Positions 1-6,883 of a stretch of 10,114 bases of DNA are shown in pieces. The stretch's first letter is position 1; the number at the start of each line of letters is the position of its first letter. The stretch covers positions 1 to 10,114 of the forward strand of contig QALR01000006.1 of the NCBI GenBank assembly GCA_003150035.1, in the 5' to 3' direction. Made by a program: the position numbers and the translations under genes. The stretch comes from Clostridiales bacterium. Lineage in GTDB: Bacteria > Bacillota > Clostridia > Oscillospirales > CAG-272. The notes beneath the pieces were generated by a model. That model made no database searches and was not told where the DNA came from. It saw nothing but the letters and a program-made list of their open reading frames with translations.

Positions 1-128
1 CCATCACCAGATGTTCCGGCTGTCCCCACCGTGCTTCCGTCTGTGCTTTCCACATTTCCCGGCGTTTCTCCGCATCCCACAGCACACAGCACCGCAAAAC
101 ACAGCAACGCCGCCAGCAGTCGTTTCAT
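1..128 (-). CDS. N-terminal part of a lipoprotein (runs off the window)
   Basis: The reverse strand encodes 42 complete residues starting MKRLLAALLCFAVLCAVGC and then leaves the window. It has two basic residues, a hydrophobic stretch (about residues 4-17) and a lipobox AVGC with the acceptor cysteine at residue 19. A flexible Gly/Ser/Thr/Asp-rich linker follows, as is usual after the lipidated cysteine of Gram-positive lipoproteins. This predicts export and anchoring to the outer face of the membrane by signal peptidase II processing. An AAGGAG ribosome binding site (142-147) lies 12-13 bases before the ATG. The functional domain is outside the window, so a substrate-binding protein, an enzyme or another lipoprotein are all possible. 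No promoter was seen directly upstream. The gene may be read from the transcript starting near 354, through the hairpin at 201-245. Confidence 0.82.
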   Translation of the reverse strand, partial: MKRLLAALLCFAVLCAVGCGETPGNVESTDGSTVGTAGTSGD

Positions 129-196
129 CTTAGAACTTCACTCCTTTCGATTTATGACCTCTTTTCAAGCCAATTGTTCTAAATCTTTCTTGCAAC

Positions 197-245
197 AAAA
201 GCGCACGGATAAACGGGAATCTCCCCGACATTTTTATCCGTGCGC
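197..245 (-). terminator. Strong hairpin terminator between tyrS and the lipoprotein gene
   Basis: A perfect 13-bp inverted repeat (201-213 with 233-245, arms GCGCACGGATAAA and complement) is followed, on the minus strand, by TTTTGTT. The loop holds a second small CGGG/CCCG stem. There is no T-run on the plus strand, so the orientation is leftward. It is the first convincing terminator downstream of tyrS. It may terminate tyrS read-through, the short unit starting near 354, or act as an attenuator in front of the lipoprotein gene. Confidence 0.8.
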
Positions 246-250
246 CTGCG

Positions 251-349
251 CTATGTTCCGATTGGGATGCCTGCTTCCATAGCATCGGCGACGGCCGCCA
301 TCTGCGTCATCGCGGATTCTCGAGTAGCCCCTTCTGCTATATCTATCAC
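251..349 (-). CDS. Possible 32-codon GTG-started reading frame or gene remnant
   Basis: On the minus strand a frame opens at GTG (347-349), runs 32 codons and ends in TAG just before the terminator hairpin. The predicted peptide contains an alanine-rich helix-like stretch (ESAMTQMAAVADAMEAG) and ends GIPIGT. A stop lies two codons upstream of the GTG, and no ribosome binding site is visible. The predicted transcription start is about 5 bases before the GTG, so translation would have to be leaderless. The GC-rich body stands out from the very AT-rich bases 370-425. The final residues loosely resemble the C-terminus of Gfo/Idh/MocA-type oxidoreductases, which would make this a decayed gene end, but the match is too short to rely on. 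A structured noncoding leader RNA is an equal alternative. Confidence 0.3.
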   Translation of the reverse strand: MIDIAEGATRESAMTQMAAVADAMEAGIPIGT

Positions 350-360
350 GCTCTATAACA

Positions 361-389
361 ATCCTATCAGAAATTTATAGCTTTGTCAA
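361..389 (-). promoter_or_regulatory. Sigma-A-like promoter with extended -10
   Basis: On the minus strand, TTGACA (384-389) is followed after 17 bases by TAGGAT (361-366). TG one base before the -10 gives an extended -10. The predicted start is near 354. The flanking DNA (370-425) is very AT-rich, as in UP-element regions. It would drive the short unit at 197-354 and possibly, by read-through, the lipoprotein gene. Confidence 0.6.
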
Positions 390-512
390 TCAATTTTTGA
401 AATAAATTTATATTTTTTATATTGAAATCGATTGGCTATAGAATGGCTTCTTCTGTGCCGATCCTTTCCTTTTCTGCCTTTCGATATCGTTAGACGGAAA
501 AAGCAGCTTCTT

Positions 513-1736
513 TCATGCCCTAAGAATAAATTTGCGGAAGACCTTTTTCCCCCGGCGGATAACGACGCCCTCCCGCAATGCGGCGGCATCGACGGCGGCG
601 CCGATTTGTTCCACTTTGATATCGTTCATGGTCACGCCGCCCTGGATAACCAACCGCTTGGCTTCGCTTCTTGAGGGGGCGAGTCCGCCCAGAACCATCA
701 GATCGAGTACAGTAATGGTTCCGTCGGAAAGGGAAGACGTCTCCACCTCTGTTGTCGGCATGTTTTCGCTGTCCGCACCTGAGAAAATCGCGCGCGAGGT
801 TGCTTTTGCCTTGTCTGCCTCTTCTTGTCCGTGGACAAGCGAGGTCAGCTCATAGGCGAGAATTTCTTTTTTCTCATTGATGCGGCTCCCCTCCCAGCTT
901 TCCATTTCTTCGATTTGCTCAAGCGGGAGGAAGGTCAGCATTTTCAGACATTTCATGACATCCGCATCATCGATGTTGCGCCAATACTGATAAAATTCAT
1001 AGGGCGTCGTTTTGTTCGGATCGAGCCAGACTGCTCCTTTGGCGGTTTTTCCCATCTTTTTGCCCTCGCTGTTCATGAGCAGCGTGATGGTCATGGCATA
1101 GGCATCCTTTCCGGTTTTCTTGCGGATAAGGTCTGCGCCGAACAGCATATTTGACCATTGGTCATCGCCGCCGAACTGCATATTGCAGCCGTAGTGCTCA
1201 TTCAGATAGTAGAAATCGTACGACTGCATGATCATATAGTTGAATTCGAGGAAGCTAAGCCCTTTTTCCATTCTCTGCTTGTAGCATTCCGCACGCAGCA
1301 TGTTGTTGACGGAGAAGCAGGCACCGACGTCCCGCAAAAGCTCAATATAGTTCAGCTTCAGAAGCCAATCGGCATTGTTGACCATTACGGCCTTGTCTTC
1401 GCCGAACTCGATGAAACGCTCCATTTGGCGTTTGAAACAGTCGCAGTTATGCGCAATGGTTTCCGGCGTCATCATGGAGCGCATGTCCGTTCTGCCGGAG
1501 GGATCTCCGATATAGCCGGTGCCGCCTCCAATGAGCACGACAGGACGGTTTCCCGCCATTTGCAGGCGGCGCATCAGGCAAAGCGCCATGAAGTGCCCGA
1601 CGTGAAGCGAATCTGCCGTCGGATCGAAGCCGATATAAAACTTGGCGCCGCCGCGATTGATAAGCGCACGGATTTCCGTCTCATCCGTCACCTGTGCAAT
1701 CAGTCCTCTTGCCTGTAATTCTTCATAAATTCCCAT
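513..1736 (-). CDS. tyrS: Tyrosine--tRNA ligase
   Basis: Class I aminoacyl-tRNA synthetase of 407 residues that charges tRNA-Tyr with tyrosine using ATP, in the cytoplasm. The order is as in bacterial TyrRS: YIGFDPTADSLHVGH (residues 34-48) with the HIGH-type signature HVGH, the tyrosine-binding region around NYMIMQSYDF and the GGDDQWSN segment, then KMGKT as the KMSKS-loop equivalent. The C-terminal S4-like RNA-binding domain contains SRSEAKRLVIQGGVTMND. Length is close to the family norm. The ATG at 1734-1736 has an AGGAGG site 8 bases upstream. The gene sits directly behind a tyrosine-specific T-box leader, so uncharged tRNA-Tyr is expected to induce it. The KMGKT form of the signature, rather than KMSKS, is known in one of the two TyrRS subtypes of the phylum. 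Confidence 0.97.
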   Translation of the reverse strand: MGIYEELQARGLIAQVTDETEIRALINRGGAKFYIGFDPTADSLHVGHFMALCLMRRLQMAGNRPVVLIGGGTGYIGDPSGRTDMRSMMTPETIAHNCDCFKRQMERFIEFGEDKAVMVNNADWLLKLNYIELLRDVGACFSVNNMLRAECYKQRMEKGLSFLEFNYMIMQSYDFYYLNEHYGCNMQFGGDDQWSNMLFGADLIRKKTGKDAYAMTITLLMNSEGKKMGKTAKGAVWLDPNKTTPYEFYQYWRNIDDADVMKCLKMLTFLPLEQIEEMESWEGSRINEKKEILAYELTSLVHGQEEADKAKATSRAIFSGADSENMPTTEVETSSLSDGTITVLDLMVLGGLAPSRSEAKRLVIQGGVTMNDIKVEQIGAAVDAAALREGVVIRRGKKVFRKFILRA

Positions 1737-1751
1737 TTTTCTTTCCTCCTG

Positions 1752-1789
1752 AAAACAAAAATCCTCTGTCCCTTCATGGGGACAGAGGA
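1752..1789 (-). terminator. T-box attenuator terminator before tyrS
   Basis: An 11-bp perfect stem (1762-1772 with 1779-1789, arm TCCTCTGTCCC) and a 6-base loop are followed on the minus strand by TTTTTGTTTT. It lies between the T-box sequence and the tyrS ribosome binding site, as expected for the terminator form of a T-box switch. It also protects tyrS from read-through out of the upstream genes. Confidence 0.93.
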
Positions 1790-2022
1790 CGAAATTTTCG
1801 TGTTACCACCTCAGTTTACGCATCCCTTGCGGCGATGCGCCTCATGGAGTGCCGACACACTCCGGCGCTTTAACGGGCGCACCCGCCGCAGCCTACTTTC
1901 TCATTTTGGATTTCGGTGCGAAGCTCAAAAGTGTATTCGGTATGGACATTCCTGCCACCTTTCACCGCCCGATGGCTCTCTGCATGGAATTTTCGATACG
2001 TACTCTCTTTATCATCGCTTTT
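1752..2022 (-). promoter_or_regulatory. Tyrosine T-box leader (riboswitch)
   Basis: The roughly 270-base leader on the minus strand has the T-box hallmarks. The specifier region reads CCGAATACAC, with the codon TAC (1933-1935) for tyrosine. The T-box sequence GAGGTGGTAACACG (1799-1812) contains TGGT, able to pair with an ACCA acceptor end, which fits the A discriminator base of bacterial tRNA-Tyr. A terminator hairpin follows. In this class, uncharged cognate tRNA bridges the specifier and the T-box bulge and stabilises the antiterminator, so tyrS is transcribed under tyrosine limitation. Tyrosine specificity is inferred from the specifier codon together with the downstream gene. Confidence 0.95.
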
Positions 2023-2027
2023 TAAGC

Positions 2028-2056
2028 ATTATACTATGTTCCGGATGGTTTGTCAA
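2028..2056 (-). promoter_or_regulatory. Consensus promoter of the tyrS T-box transcript
   Basis: On the minus strand TTGACA (2051-2056), a 17-base spacer and TATAAT (2028-2033) form a perfect sigma-A consensus. The start is predicted near 2021. The -35 begins only 5 bases past the stop codon of the upstream membrane protein gene. Confidence 0.9.
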
Positions 2057-2061
2057 GCGTT

Positions 2062-2559
2062 TTATGAAGGATGCTCGGATTTCTCTTCCAAAACTCGGAC
2101 GACAAAGACTTGTTCTGTCGGTTTATGATAGGCTACAAGCACTCTCTTTCCGTTCAGCTCTGAAAAATTCAGCCTTAACAGTCCGCGGGTTTGTGCAATG
2201 GCATGGGTTTGCGCCCAAACGCTGTGCCCGTCGGCGTCCTGCCAGGCTACGGAAAAGATGACGCCTGCACCTGGATACGGCTGCGGGTCGGTGAGCACCG
2301 ATTCATGAAAGGAAACGGAATCTCGGCATTTTATCATTTGCCGCATCTGATAGCCGTTTATTGCCGCGGTGGGGACGCAAAAAAGAGCGATTGGAATGAG
2401 CACAAGCATAACCCGGAAGCTATGAACGGCCCAAGAGAGCAAAATAAGAACAACTGCCACGGCGGCGAGAATAATACTGCTTGCAAGGACAGCTTTCTTG
2501 CATATGGCATAATCGAGCGAACCGCGCAGGCGTTTTTCATTTTCTTCTGTGTTTGTCAA
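2062..2559 (-). CDS. Small membrane protein of unknown function, two TM helices
   Basis: I do not recognise this 165-residue protein. It has a charged N-terminus (about 20 residues, rich in Glu, Arg and Lys). Two hydrophobic segments follow, about residues 22-45 and 48-68, separated by a very short turn. A soluble C-terminal region of about 95 residues with alternating hydrophobic positions (GVIFSVAWQDADGHSVWAQ, KRVLVAYHKP) suggests a beta-rich domain. Both ends should lie on the same side of the membrane. The start is TTG (2557-2559): AAGGGGG sits about 7 bases upstream, and no in-frame ATG occurs before residue 51, past the first helix. It lies 48 bases downstream of the fucosidase, with a weak hairpin between, and is probably served by that transcript. 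A role tied to its neighbours cannot be argued. Confidence 0.75.
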   Translation of the reverse strand: MTNTEENEKRLRGSLDYAICKKAVLASSIILAAVAVVLILLSWAVHSFRVMLVLIPIALFCVPTAAINGYQMRQMIKCRDSVSFHESVLTDPQPYPGAGVIFSVAWQDADGHSVWAQTHAIAQTRGLLRLNFSELNGKRVLVAYHKPTEQVFVVRVLEEKSEHPS

Positions 2560-2582
2560 GGAAAAGCCCCCTTTTGACGAAA

Positions 2583-2604
2583 GAAGGCGGAAAGGTCCGC
2601 CTTC
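2583..2604 (-). terminator. Weak terminator-like hairpin after the fucosidase gene
   Basis: A 9-bp perfect stem (2583-2591 with 2596-2604, arm GAAGGCGGA) with a 4-base loop begins 3 bases after the fucosidase stop codon. On the minus strand only TTTCG follows, a poor U-tract. It may terminate partially or stabilise the mRNA end, letting some transcription continue into the TTG-started membrane protein gene. Confidence 0.45.
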
Positions 2605-2607
2605 CTG

Positions 2608-3693
2608 TTAGTCTGTTTTTTCTCCGTAGGTTGCCTTTATCGCGTCGCCGAATTCCTTCACGCTTTTGTAGTAGGCGTCCGGCACGGAACCGTCCGCGCG
2701 CGGCGCAATGTTGAGAAGGAGATTACCGCCCCATTTTTTGCATACCTCGTATTGATGCATGGTCGTTTCAAGGTCGCGGTATTTATCCGCATTTTTTACG
2801 TAGGACCAACCGCCGCCGACATGCCAGATGTGGCAGGTTTCCCACGGTCCGTCCGGAGCTTCGTCGGGAAGCCGGCACTCGAACTGCGAGCAGTAGTCCC
2901 CGACGCCCCACAGGCGGTCGTTGACGAGAATCTGCGGCTGCATCGAGCGGATTTCCTCGATGGTAATGACCTGGCTTAAATCGTCTACGGTTCCGTCGAA
3001 CCATAAAAGGTCGATTTCACCATAACCTGTGAGCAGCTCTCTTATCTGCGCATTGACGTAGGCGATATGGCGCGCGATGTGCTCCGGCGGCATTTTGGGA
3101 AGCTCCCCGATTTCCTTATGGTCGATATCTTTATTCGGACGGTCCGGGAAGCGCGCCGAATGGGAGCCGTACATAAACGAGATATATTTCTGGTCGAAGC
3201 GCCAATCCGGGGGAGAATAATAAAGTCCGACTTTCAGTCCGACCTTACGGCAGGCGTCGATGTATTCGCCGACAAGATCGCGTCCGTTCATGGTATTTTT
3301 CGTGGAAAAATCGCTTGCTGCCGATGGCCACATGGAAAAGCCGTCGTGGTGGCGGGTCGTGAACACCGCATAGGAAAAGCCCGCGGCCTTTGCTGCTCCG
3401 AGCCACTCTTCTGGATGATAGTTTTCTGGATGAAATTTCTCTGCGAGTGCCCAGTATTCTCTGGGTGTCACAATACCGTTGCCCTTGGCTCGTCTCTCGG
3501 GATTGTCCATCATGCCCCACGAAATGTCAAGATCTCCATGAACTGTGGAAATTCCGTAGTGGATGAAAAGCCCGAGCTGCACGGGATGATAAAACCATGC
3601 GGTGCCGGGATGCGTCGTTCTCGAAAAAGCACGATGGGATACGGTATTTCCGATGATTTCATGCTGTTCAGCTACGGTTTGATTTTTTTTCAT
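2608..3693 (-). CDS. Alpha-L-fucosidase, GH29, cytoplasmic form
   Basis: Retaining glycoside hydrolase of family 29 that releases alpha-linked L-fucose. Seen motifs in order (361-residue form): GLFIHYG (41-47); TTRHHDGFSMWPS (112-124), the His-His-Asp substrate-binding block; GLYYSPPDW (156-164); DLLWFDG (228-234) with Asp233 as the expected catalytic nucleophile; WETC (284-287) with Glu285 a candidate acid/base; and GGNLLLNIAPRADGSVP (322-338). The start is taken at ATG 3691-3693 because AAGGGAG lies 6 bases upstream. An in-frame ATG at 3738 would add 15 residues, overlap recN and has no such site. There is no signal peptide, so it should act on imported short oligosaccharides in the cytoplasm. 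The protein stops after the catalytic barrel, without the C-terminal beta-sandwich of longer members. Only 37 bases separate it from recN, suggesting read-through expression. Confidence 0.93.
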   Translation of the reverse strand: MKKNQTVAEQHEIIGNTVSHRAFSRTTHPGTAWFYHPVQLGLFIHYGISTVHGDLDISWGMMDNPERRAKGNGIVTPREYWALAEKFHPENYHPEEWLGAAKAAGFSYAVFTTRHHDGFSMWPSAASDFSTKNTMNGRDLVGEYIDACRKVGLKVGLYYSPPDWRFDQKYISFMYGSHSARFPDRPNKDIDHKEIGELPKMPPEHIARHIAYVNAQIRELLTGYGEIDLLWFDGTVDDLSQVITIEEIRSMQPQILVNDRLWGVGDYCSQFECRLPDEAPDGPWETCHIWHVGGGWSYVKNADKYRDLETTMHQYEVCKKWGGNLLLNIAPRADGSVPDAYYKSVKEFGDAIKATYGEKTD

Positions 3694-3730
3694 AAGCATC
3701 TCCCTTAAAAATAATAGCATTGAGCTTGAA

Positions 3731-5458
3731 TCATTCATCTGAATTTTTTATCTGTTCTTTCGGCGGTCTTCCTGTATGGGAATCGGAACGTGCCCCATCG
3801 AGCAGCTCTTTTGCCGCGGCAAGCGCCTGCTGCGTGATATGAGCGCCGCCGATGATGCGTGCGATTTCTGTCTCACGCTGTTCTCGTGTCAGCTCGCGCA
3901 CGTGGGACTGCGTTCTGCCGTCCTTTTCCGATTTGGAGACGAAAAGATGGGTGTCGGCAATCGCGGCGATTTGCGGCGAATGGGTCACGCAGATGACCTG
4001 TGTCCCACCCTCGGTTACCTCGTGCAGCTTGACGCCGATTTTGTGGGAGGTCCTGCCGGAGATTCCCGCATCGATTTCATCGAAAATCAGCGTTCCGGTA
4101 TGTTCCTTGTCGGAAAAAGCGCATTTCAGGGCGAGCATCATGCGGGAAAGCTCTCCACCGGACGCCACCTTGGAAAGCGGCAGGAGCGGTTCGCCGGGAT
4201 TTGCCGATACAAGAAAGGATACCTTGTCAGCGCCATCCGGGGCAAAATCTCCGAGCGGGGAAACGTCAATGTGAAAGCGCACGTTTTCCATATCGAGGAA
4301 CTGAAGCTCTTTTGTGATTTTTCGCTCTAAGTACGCGGCGGCAGAATGCCGCTTTTCAGTGATTTCGGCGGCCATTTCTTTCATTTGTTTATGTATTTCG
4401 GAAAGCTCGTTTTCGAGGTCTTCGGCAAGCTCGTCGGCTCCTGTCAGCTCCCGGAGCTTTTTTTCGGCGTTTTCTCGGTAGGCGAGAATTTCCGCCGTCG
4501 TTGCCCCGTATTTTCTGCGGAGCTTTTGCAGATTGTCAAGGCGGGTCTCAATTTTATCTAACAGCTCAGATGGGTTTTTTACGCCGATATCACATTCGCG
4601 GCGGACGCTCTCGGCAATGTCCTCGATGCGGTAGCGAAAGTCTGTCAGTGTTTCCGAAAAAGAGCCGGCATCCGTGAGAATACCCTCTAGCTCATCAACG
4701 GCTTCGGCGGCTTTTTCGATAAGATCACAGGCGGAAAGCCCTTTTTCATTCCGATAGAGCGCTCGGTAAATGAGCTTTGCATGCTTTGCTATCTTTTCGG
4801 CGTTCTGAAGCTTTGTGCGTTTTGCCTTTAGCTCTTCTTCCTCGCCCTCGCGAGGCTTGACAGCGTCGATATCGTGAATCTGATATTTCAAAAGCTCGAT
4901 GGCGCGTGTTTTTTCCTGCTCGTCACGGACAATCGCGGAAAGTCGTTGCTTTGTCAGGACGGCACGATGATAGCACGCGGAATAGGCTTCTTTCTTGTCA
5001 TCACAGTCTGCAAACGCATCCAGAAAAGAAAGACAGCTGTCCTCATCGAGCAGAGCCTTGGTTGCGTGCTGCCCGTGGATGCTGATAAGCTTTCCCGCGA
5101 TTTCCCGCATGACGGAAAGCGGAACGGTGCGTCCGCCTATACGCGCCGTGGAGCCTCCCCCCGCCGTGATGTCGCGCTGCAAAAGCAGGGTCCCGTCCTC
5201 CGGCTCGATCCCAAGTGCCCTTGCGGTATGCGTCACGTCGTTTCCGATGTCAGTGAAGAACGCCGATACTGTCGCCTTTTCTTCTCCCGTGCGCAGAAGC
5301 TCCCTGTAAGCACGGTCTCCCATGATAAGGCCGACGGAATCGATGATAATAGATTTTCCGGCACCCGTTTCTCCTGTCAGCACAGTCAGCCCGATTCCCG
5401 GGCATATGCGTTCGTTCTTGATAATGGCAATATGGTTGATATACAGCTCCGTTAACAC
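3731..5458 (-). CDS. recN: DNA repair protein RecN
   Basis: SMC-like ATPase of 575 residues that acts early at DNA double-strand breaks, bridging or organising DNA ends before recombination. It has the Walker A motif GETGAGKS (29-36) and a short conserved block ISIHGQHA (125-132). A long charged coiled-coil region covers about 165-390. The ABC signature is SGGELSRM (433-440), Walker B is TLIFDEIDAGISG (456-468), and the switch histidine lies in VTHSPQ (491-496). Length fits the family. The start is GTG (5456-5458), preceded by a GAGGCGG element. A 19-residue polar tail follows the last conserved helix. argR lies 15 bases upstream, so the two are almost certainly cotranscribed, as in many Bacillota. 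Confidence 0.96.
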   Translation of the reverse strand: MLTELYINHIAIIKNERICPGIGLTVLTGETGAGKSIIIDSVGLIMGDRAYRELLRTGEEKATVSAFFTDIGNDVTHTARALGIEPEDGTLLLQRDITAGGGSTARIGGRTVPLSVMREIAGKLISIHGQHATKALLDEDSCLSFLDAFADCDDKKEAYSACYHRAVLTKQRLSAIVRDEQEKTRAIELLKYQIHDIDAVKPREGEEEELKAKRTKLQNAEKIAKHAKLIYRALYRNEKGLSACDLIEKAAEAVDELEGILTDAGSFSETLTDFRYRIEDIAESVRRECDIGVKNPSELLDKIETRLDNLQKLRRKYGATTAEILAYRENAEKKLRELTGADELAEDLENELSEIHKQMKEMAAEITEKRHSAAAYLERKITKELQFLDMENVRFHIDVSPLGDFAPDGADKVSFLVSANPGEPLLPLSKVASGGELSRMMLALKCAFSDKEHTGTLIFDEIDAGISGRTSHKIGVKLHEVTEGGTQVICVTHSPQIAAIADTHLFVSKSEKDGRTQSHVRELTREQRETEIARIIGGAHITQQALAAAKELLDGARSDSHTGRPPKEQIKNSDE

Positions 5459-5473
5459 AAAGCATCCGCCTCT

Positions 5474-5941
5474 CTATTCTTTTCCGTTTTCCATTCCGAT
5501 AATATCCTTGACAAAAGCGGTAAATTCTACCGCCTGCTCGTCGCTTCGCACGACAATAAAAATCGTGTCGTCTCCGGCGATGCTGCCAACGACGGAATCT
5601 CCGGAGAGTGCGTCAACGGCTGCCGCCGCTGCATTTGCCATGCCGGAGTAGGTTTTGACGACAACGATATTCTCGGCGCTTTCCGCGCTGAGGATGGTCT
5701 CCCGCATGATATTTTTCAGTTTGCTTTCGCTGCCTGTGTTCTCGCTTGCTGCTGCGGTATATCGATAGCCTCCGTTTTTGGTTGCCGTTTTCACAAGTCC
5801 GAGCTGCTTGATGTCACGCGAAACGGTCGCTTGGGTCACATGGTAGCCGCTTTCCCTCAGCTTTTCTAGCAGGTCGTCCTGTGTTTCGATGATGCTTTCT
5901 CCGATGATTTCGAGAATTCTCGTATGACGGGAGTTTTTCAT
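5474..5941 (-). CDS. argR: Arginine repressor
   Basis: Arginine-responsive transcription factor (ArgR/AhrC family) that represses arginine biosynthesis and may activate catabolism. It works as a hexamer of DNA-binding and arginine-binding domains. Seen: an N-terminal winged helix (residues 4-62) with recognition segment VTQATVSRDIKQLGLVK (35-51), a linker, then the C-terminal domain with NIVVVKTYSGMANAAAAAVD (91-110) and the ligand and oligomer motif GSIAGDDTIFIVV (119-131). The ATG at 5939-5941 is chosen because GGAGGAG lies 9 bases upstream. An ATG 21 bases earlier would place that site inside the gene. The resulting 155 residues fit the family. It sits between nadK (33-base gap) and recN. 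No convincing ARG box was found at its own promoter region. Confidence 0.95.
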   Translation of the reverse strand: MKNSRHTRILEIIGESIIETQDDLLEKLRESGYHVTQATVSRDIKQLGLVKTATKNGGYRYTAAASENTGSESKLKNIMRETILSAESAENIVVVKTYSGMANAAAAAVDALSGDSVVGSIAGDDTIFIVVRSDEQAVEFTAFVKDIIGMENGKE

Positions 5942-5974
5942 AGGCAGTTTCTCCTCCGGCATGTTCGGCCAATT

Positions 5975-6844
5975 TTATTTTCTGTTGAGTTTGGTTTCCA
6001 GAATGTCAAAGAATCGGTCATGGCCGATTTTGACGATCTTGGCGGTATATGGGGATTTCCGTATCCGAATTTCAGAATCACAGGGAATATAGGTGCTGCT
6101 TTTTCCATCTGTAGTAATCAGAATGTCGGTGTTATCCGCCTTGGTTGCACCTTTCACGGAAAGCTCTGCTTCCGGTGCAAAAAGGACCGAACTGCGCAGC
6201 AGTGTATGCGGGCAAATCGGCGTTACGGAAATGAGACTGGCCGTTGGCTCGATGACGGGGCCGCCTGCCGACAGGGAATAGGCGGTAGAGCCGGTCGGCG
6301 TCGCAACAATGAGTCCGTCTGCCCGGTAGCCTAACCGTTTATCGGCGCCGCTCTGAAGCTCAAATTCAGCCATTTTGGAGCGGGTGCCGCTTGCAATAAC
6401 AACTTCATTGAGCACACGCTGGCGGTGAACCGTAAATTTGGCCGTGATGTCCACGTCGAGCATCATGCGGTCCTCTATGATAAAATTTCCGGCCGCGATT
6501 TCGGCGAGATCGACGATGCGGTCCCGCTCCACGGCGGTGAGAAAGCCGAGATGTCCGAGATTGACGCCGACAACGGGCTTTGCACTCTCCGAAGCGCGTA
6601 CACAAACGTCGAGCATGGTCCCGTCTCCGCCGAGAACCACGATCATGTCTGCGGATTCAAACAAATCACGCTCGCTGTATATCAGTTGAACAGCGTCTCG
6701 CTGTTCACCGAGACGATATTTTACATTTTGATTGATGAGTACCTGAATGCCGTGCTCCGTGAGGACCCTGACAGCCTCTTTGGTATGGGTAAAATCGCTG
6801 TCGCATTCGAGCTTGGTGAGTATGGCGACCTTATTCGGTATCAT
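5975..6844 (-). CDS. nadK: NAD kinase
   Basis: Cytoplasmic enzyme of 289 residues that phosphorylates NAD to NADP with ATP or polyphosphate. The family signatures are intact: GGDGTML (72-78) with the catalytic-region aspartate, NLGHLGFLT (95-103), NEVVI (146-150), the NAD-binding block ATPTGSTAYSLSAGGP (181-196) and PICPHTL (209-215). The ATG at 6842-6844 has AGGGGGT about 8 bases upstream. It lies 39 bases downstream of tlyA in the conserved tlyA–nadK–argR–recN operon. Nothing in the sequence suggests separate regulation. Confidence 0.96.
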   Translation of the reverse strand: MIPNKVAILTKLECDSDFTHTKEAVRVLTEHGIQVLINQNVKYRLGEQRDAVQLIYSERDLFESADMIVVLGGDGTMLDVCVRASESAKPVVGVNLGHLGFLTAVERDRIVDLAEIAAGNFIIEDRMMLDVDITAKFTVHRQRVLNEVVIASGTRSKMAEFELQSGADKRLGYRADGLIVATPTGSTAYSLSAGGPVIEPTASLISVTPICPHTLLRSSVLFAPEAELSVKGATKADNTDILITTDGKSSTYIPCDSEIRIRKSPYTAKIVKIGHDRFFDILETKLNRK

Positions 6845-6883
6845 TCTTGTTTACCCCCTGCGTATATATTTGCATTTTGATGC

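Noticed and set aside
256..300. GGAAGCAG motif on the minus strand recalling the SRP RNA domain IV
   Set aside because: The flanking conserved SRP bases are missing, and the segment reads equally well as part of a 32-codon frame.
1158..1718. Long open frame on the plus strand (186 codons) antisense to tyrS
   Set aside because: It lies wholly inside the intact tyrS gene, has no ribosome binding site or recognisable domain, and is a by-product of the codon pattern of tyrS.
2583..2604. Reading this hairpin as a strong terminator isolating the membrane protein gene
   Set aside because: The T-run after the stem is only TTTCG, so it is listed as weak rather than decisive.
3699..3737. Possible fucosidase promoter: TGCTATTAT (3711-3719) and palindrome TGAATgATTCA (3727-3737)
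   Set aside because: A start 7 bases after that -10 would fall inside the ribosome binding site, and no -35 is present. The palindrome overlaps the recN stop and has a 1-base, not 4-base, centre, so it does not fit an ARG box.
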